47,231 bases of DNA from a candidate division WOR-3 bacterium (lineage in GTDB: Bacteria > Hydrothermota > Tepidihabitantia > Tepidihabitantales > JBDRVQ01). How positions within the stretch are numbered: the stretch's first letter is position 1; each line of letters starts with the position of its first letter. Positions 43,980 through 47,231 of this stretch are shown here, one piece after another. The stretch covers positions 1-47,231 of the forward strand of contig JBDRVQ010000012.1 of assembly GCA_039801905.1 (NCBI GenBank), in the 5' to 3' direction. A program made the position numbers and the translations under genes. The notes under the pieces were generated by a model, which searched no databases, was not told the origin of the DNA, and saw only the letters and a list, made by a program, of their open reading frames with translations.

Positions 43980-45987
43980 TTCGCCTCTTTTTCCGCCGGA
44001 TGAATTTTAGGGTCTCTTGGGAGAGTTCTTCCCGAATCTCTTTAATCTTATCCCGAATCTTTGCCGCCTTTTCAAATTCTAAGTTTTCTGCAGCTTTTTT
44101 CATCTCTTCGGTCAAAATCTCTAAGAGTTTTATCTTATCCTCTTCGCTAATCTCTTCTATCTCCTTATCATAATCCCCTTTGGCATCAGCAACGACCGTT
44201 GTCTTTATCACCTGCTCGTAAGACTTTTCAATACTCTTCGGTGTGATATTATGCCTTTTATTATACTCAATCTGCTTCTGCCGCCTTCTTTCGGTTTCCG
44301 CCAATGCCCTTCTAATGGAACTGGTGATATGGTCGGCATAGATAATTACCTCTCCCCGGACATTACGGGCGGCGCGACCGGCAGTCTGGATTAAAGAACG
44401 GGCATCCCTTAAAAAACCTTCTTTATCACCATCAAGGATTGCCACTAAGGAGACCTCAGGTAAATCTAAACCTTCTCGGAGTAAATTTATACCCACTAAG
44501 CAGTCAAATTTTCCCAGACGCAACTCCCTTAAAATCTCCACTCGGTCAATGGGCGCGATTTCGGAATGGAGGTACTTTACCCTAATCCCCATCTCTGACA
44601 AATATTCGGCCGTATCTTCGGCTAACCTTTTGGTTAAAGTTGTTACCAGTACCCGTTCCTTTCTTTCCGCCCTTTTCTTAATCTCGTTTAATAGGTCATC
44701 AATCTGTCCGGTGGTTGGTCTGATAGTCATCTTTGGGTCAACTAAACCCGTCGGTCGGACAATCTGCTCCACGAATTTTCCATCGCACTTCTCAATCTCG
44801 TAATCGCCCGGGGTAGCAGAAGTGAAGATGACCTGATTGATTAATGTTTCAAACTCCTCAAATTTTAATGGTCGGTTATCAAGACAGGAGGGAAGGCGGA
44901 AGCCATATTCCACCAAAATCTCCTTTCTTGCCCGGTCACCCCGATACATCCCGTAAATCTGCGGAATTGTGACATGGGATTCGTCAATGACCATTAAGTA
45001 ATCCTTCGGAAAATAGTCTAAAAGACAATAAGGCCTCTCTCCGGGTTTCCGACCGGAGAGGTGCCGGGAATAATTTTCAATCCCTGGGCAATAACCGAAT
45101 TCTCTAATCATTTCTATGTCAAATCTCGTCCTTTGGGTAAGTCTCTGGGCTTCTAAGAGTTTCCCTTGTTCTTTTAACTCTTGGACCCTCTCTTCCAATT
45201 CCTCTTCAATTGAGGCAATCGCCCTTTCCAAACGGGATTTATTACTAATAAAATACTTAGCCGGATAGATGACAACCCTCTCTTTTTTCTCTATGGTGTC
45301 CCCGGTTAAGATATCAAATACCCGAATCTCTTCTATCCTTTCTCCGGAGAAATAAAGTCTAATTCCATAGTCCCGATGGGAGGGATGGATTTCCATTGTC
45401 TCACCCCGAACTCGGAAGGTGGCGCGTTTCAACTCTAAGTCGTTTCGGGCATATTGGAGGTCAACCAATCTTTCTAAGATTTCGTCCCGGGTTAGAGACT
45501 TATTGATGTCAATTGGGAATAGACTCTCCTTAAATTCCCAGGGTTCACCTAAATTATAAATACAGGAGACCGAGGCGACAATTATCACATCCCGTCTTTC
45601 AATTAAAGAGGAGGTGGCACAGAGCCGTAATTTTTCAATCTCTTCATTGATGGAGGCGTCCTTTTCAATATACAAATCAATCTCCGGGACATAGGCTTCG
45701 GGCTGGTAATAGTCATAATAAGAGATGAAATATTCCACCGCATTTTCTGGAAAGAACTGCTTAAACTCACCGTAGAGTTGGGCGGCAAGGGTCTTATTGT
45801 GGGAGATGACAATCGTCGGTTTTTGCACCCTCTCAATAACATTGGCAATAGTAAAGGTCTTACCAGAGCCAGTGACGCCCAAAAGGGTCTGAAATTTTTT
45901 GCCTGCTTCTATTCCCGCCACTAACTTCTCAATCGCTTCCGGCTGGTCACCGGTTGGCTTAAAAGGTGCCTTTAACTTAAATTTCAT
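43966..45987 (-). CDS. uvrB: excinuclease ABC subunit B
   Basis: UvrB verifies DNA damage in nucleotide excision repair, receiving DNA from UvrA and recruiting UvrC. The 673-residue protein has Walker A GVTGSGKT near residue 38, the beta-hairpin segment [12 protein letters not shown], motif II DESH, helicase motifs [14 protein letters not shown] and QTAGRAARN, and a C-terminal UVR motif ([17 protein letters not shown]). Length is normal. ATG at 45987 lies six bases after the -10 box, so the mRNA should be leaderless; the in-frame TTG before it is less likely. First gene of a three-gene operon. Confidence 0.97.
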   Translation of the reverse strand: MKFKLKAPFKPTGDQPEAIEKLVAGIEAGKKFQTLLGVTGSGKTFTIANVIERVQKPTIVISHNKTLAAQLYGEFKQFFPENAVEYFISYYDYYQPEAYVPEIDLYIEKDASINEEIEKLRLCATSSLIERRDVIIVASVSCIYNLGEPWEFKESLFPIDINKSLTRDEILERLVDLQYARNDLELKRATFRVRGETMEIHPSHRDYGIRLYFSGERIEEIRVFDILTGDTIEKKERVVIYPAKYFISNKSRLERAIASIEEELEERVQELKEQGKLLEAQRLTQRTRFDIEMIREFGYCPGIENYSRHLSGRKPGERPYCLLDYFPKDYLMVIDESHVTIPQIYGMYRGDRARKEILVEYGFRLPSCLDNRPLKFEEFETLINQVIFTSATPGDYEIEKCDGKFVEQIVRPTGLVDPKMTIRPTTGQIDDLLNEIKKRAERKERVLVTTLTKRLAEDTAEYLSEMGIRVKYLHSEIAPIDRVEILRELRLGKFDCLVGINLLREGLDLPEVSLVAILDGDKEGFLRDARSLIQTAGRAARNVRGEVIIYADHITSSIRRALAETERRRQKQIEYNKRHNITPKSIEKSYEQVIKTTVVADAKGDYDKEIEEISEEDKIKLLEILTEEMKKAAENLEFEKAAKIRDKIKEIREELSQETLKFIRRKKRRSETS

Positions 45988-45993
45988 CAAAAA

Positions 45994-46021
45994 ATTATAG
46001 ACCGAAAATTATTTAAGTCAA
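45994..46021 (-). promoter_or_regulatory. promoter of uvrB, leaderless
   Basis: TTGACT (46021-46016) and TATAAT (45999-45994) are 16 bases apart on the minus strand, with six bases from the -10 box to the ATG at 45987 and no ribosome site. Confidence 0.72.
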
Positions 46022-46111
46022 TCTTTGCCTTTTTATGATTGAAAATGGAATAGGAAGATGAGCAAAATCGTGTCCAAATTAAAAATCTGCTAAAAAGTCG
46101 TCATCGGGGAT

Positions 46112-46267
46112 TTAATGAGGAACTTAATTCCAAGCCTAATAGAGGATGTAATGGAGGGTGTAATCGGAGGCGTAATAAGGGGTCTAATAGGAAGCCTAAT
46201 AGAGGGTGTAATAGAAAATCTAACCCCGAGCCTAATCAGGGGTTTAACCCGAAGCCGAAATGAGAGC
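46112..46267 (+). repeat. 12-bp minisatellite related to the dispersed repeats
   Basis: About 12 to 13 head-to-tail units of 12 bases, such as CTAATAGAGGGT, GTAATCGGAGGC and GTAATAAGGGGT, with TAAT at fixed phase. The unit matches, with a phase shift, the 12-bp units of copy C (AGAAATGAGGGA), and the preceding AAAAAGTCGTCATCGGGGAT recalls the start of copies B and C. The conserved hairpin core is missing, so this would be a partial or diverged copy (D). The open frame through it, with a four-residue period (LIEG, VIGG, LIGS), is a by-product. It occupies the region between uvrB and the transposase. Confidence 0.75.
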
Positions 46268-46374
46268 CGAAGGCATAATTATCTGGAAAATGGAAAAGGA
46301 TTCACAGCGTCTTTCATCAAAATAAAATCTTACCATAGTTAGGATATGAATTTTGTTGATAATTTGGATGTTTT

Positions 46375-47231
46375 TCATTCTTCATCTCCTAGGGAAAGAG
46401 TATATTTCTTATGGTATGCCTCGTCAAGTCTTTTTAGAAGTTGGGTTATTTCATTAAACATTTCTAAGTAAGAGAGGGAAGATTTCCGTTTTATTATCTC
46501 CTGTTTCTTCTCCTCCTCTACTTCCTTTGCTTTTAAAACCCGATTGAATGGCGTATCAACTTCATACTTTTTATATACCTTACCGCCAATCCGTTCTCTC
46601 TTTACCAATTTCATTGTCGGAAGGAAATAATTATGCAAAAGGGAAATAGTTCTTAAAAGACGGTCTAAAATTTCATACTCCTCTTCGGTATCATACCGCC
46701 GATAACCAACATAAGACCGCACCATTGTCCAATGCCGACTTTCCACATAAGGGGCATCATTTTTATGATAGTCACGAGAACGGGTATATTTAATCCCCTG
46801 CTCTTTGGTATAACCTAAAACAAAGGCATTAATAAACTCACTGCCATTATCAACATGGCGGGTATGAATCTTAAAAGGGACAGTTTGGTCAATATCTCTT
46901 AATGCCTGAAGGGTCCAGATTTGAGCCTTGTTCTTTAATGCCCTAAGTTCTGTCCAGCCGGTATTGATTTCTGTTTCCGTTAGCGTATAACAGAAAGTCC
47001 CTTTTGAAGAAACCCCGCCGTGATGCACCAAATCAATCTCCGTATAGCCAATCGGGCTCTCTTTTGGTTTATCAAAATAACTCTCCACCGGAATTTGCTT
47101 TTTTATTATTGAGGCGTGGGGATGTGGCTTATATCGCCGTTTTAATCTTGCCTTCTCTTTAACTCTTCTTAATAGTCTATCACAAGTAGCTGGGCTAATT
47201 TTGAGAAGTTTTTCTTTGCTCTCCTTTGGGG
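46375..47231 (-). CDS. DDE integrase-type transposase, 5' end outside the window
   Basis: A leftward frame runs from the right edge to a stop at 46375, at least 285 residues. It begins with PKESKEKLLKISPATCDRLLRRVK, the helical region before the catalytic core of many rve-type transposases. It then has catalytic D in YTEIDLVHHGG, D in HVDNGSEF and E in APYVESRH. The C-terminal 90 residues are lysine-rich and helical. An internal GTG at 47088 should not be taken as the start. It looks intact in the visible part and differs from the decayed transposase at 16150-17090, so two element types are present. The family is IS481/ISNCY-like; exact assignment is uncertain. Confidence 0.85.
   Translation of the reverse strand, partial: PKESKEKLLKISPATCDRLLRRVKEKARLKRRYKPHPHASIIKKQIPVESYFDKPKESPIGYTEIDLVHHGGVSSKGTFCYTLTETEINTGWTELRALKNKAQIWTLQALRDIDQTVPFKIHTRHVDNGSEFINAFVLGYTKEQGIKYTRSRDYHKNDAPYVESRHWTMVRSYVGYRRYDTEEEYEILDRLLRTISLLHNYFLPTMKLVKRERIGGKVYKKYEVDTPFNRVLKAKEVEEEKKQEIIKRKSSLSYLEMFNEITQLLKRLDEAYHKKYTLSLGDEE

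Noticed and set aside
46112-46267. Possible CRISPR array
   Set aside because: Units are 12 bases, directly abutting and degenerate, with no spacers between repeats and no cas genes nearby.

Overview
The window looks like a chromosomal segment of an uncultivated bacterium of the FCB (Fibrobacteres-Chlorobi-Bacteroidetes) kind, most plausibly candidate division WOR-3 (Stahlbacteria). That is inference. It rests on large secreted kelch-type proteins ending in type A (Por-type) sorting domains, which imply a type IX secretion system, together with a BatA/DUF4175-like protein set, overlapping-gene operons, moderate A+T richness and lysine/glutamate-rich proteins. No rRNA or tRNA gene was seen.

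Layout. 1-1,600: the start of an unrecognised leftward gene and a divergently transcribed class III aminotransferase. 1,600-1,880: copy A of a dispersed structured repeat. 2,038-11,146: a ten-gene rightward operon with nearly every gene overlapping the next (tilS, ftsH, dapA, dapB, a putative restriction endonuclease, a DNA methyltransferase, folK, a deoxynucleoside kinase-like gene, panB, panC). It joins tRNA modification, protein quality control, lysine/diaminopimelate, folate and pantothenate synthesis, with a restriction-modification pair inserted without disturbing the overlaps. 11,551-15,636: two leftward genes, a Ser/Thr kinase fused to a UvrD-like helicase and a secreted transglutaminase-fold protein. 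15,815-17,260: repeat copy B and a decayed DDE transposase with its promoter and a perfect palindrome. 17,295-21,314: rightward YfhO-type membrane protein, DUF1614 protein and rmuC. 21,311-30,311: leftward TPR-GAF-AAA+ activator, two tandem secreted propeller paralogues, and between them a 39-residue membrane peptide with two operator-like palindromes. 30,387-30,740: repeat copy C. 30,804-35,630: rightward operon of DUF2520 protein, lipoprotein, VWA membrane protein and radical SAM protein. 35,652-38,051: leftward rpsR, rplI, bifunctional-nuclease-like gene and tyrS. 38,310-39,809: a third propeller protein. 39,815-45,987: leftward uvrB, DUF4175-like coiled-coil membrane protein and TPR protein. 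46,112-46,267: a 12-bp minisatellite related to the repeats, followed by a second transposase running off the right edge.

Two patterns run through the whole window. First, seven genes have a TTGACA/TATAAT-type promoter whose -10 box ends only 5-9 bases before the start codon, so their mRNAs should be leaderless or nearly so; the secreted-protein genes and the aminotransferase instead have normal leaders with Shine-Dalgarno sites. Second, a repeat of about 280-350 bp occurs three times in intergenic DNA. It consists of a variable 12-bp purine-rich minisatellite followed by a conserved core of about 130 bp with three hairpins, the last resembling a bidirectional terminator.

The strongest candidates for something undescribed are the kinase-helicase fusion, the repeat/RNA family, and the propeller protein family with its KGGxTxEFW motif and patchy near-identity between neighbouring copies.
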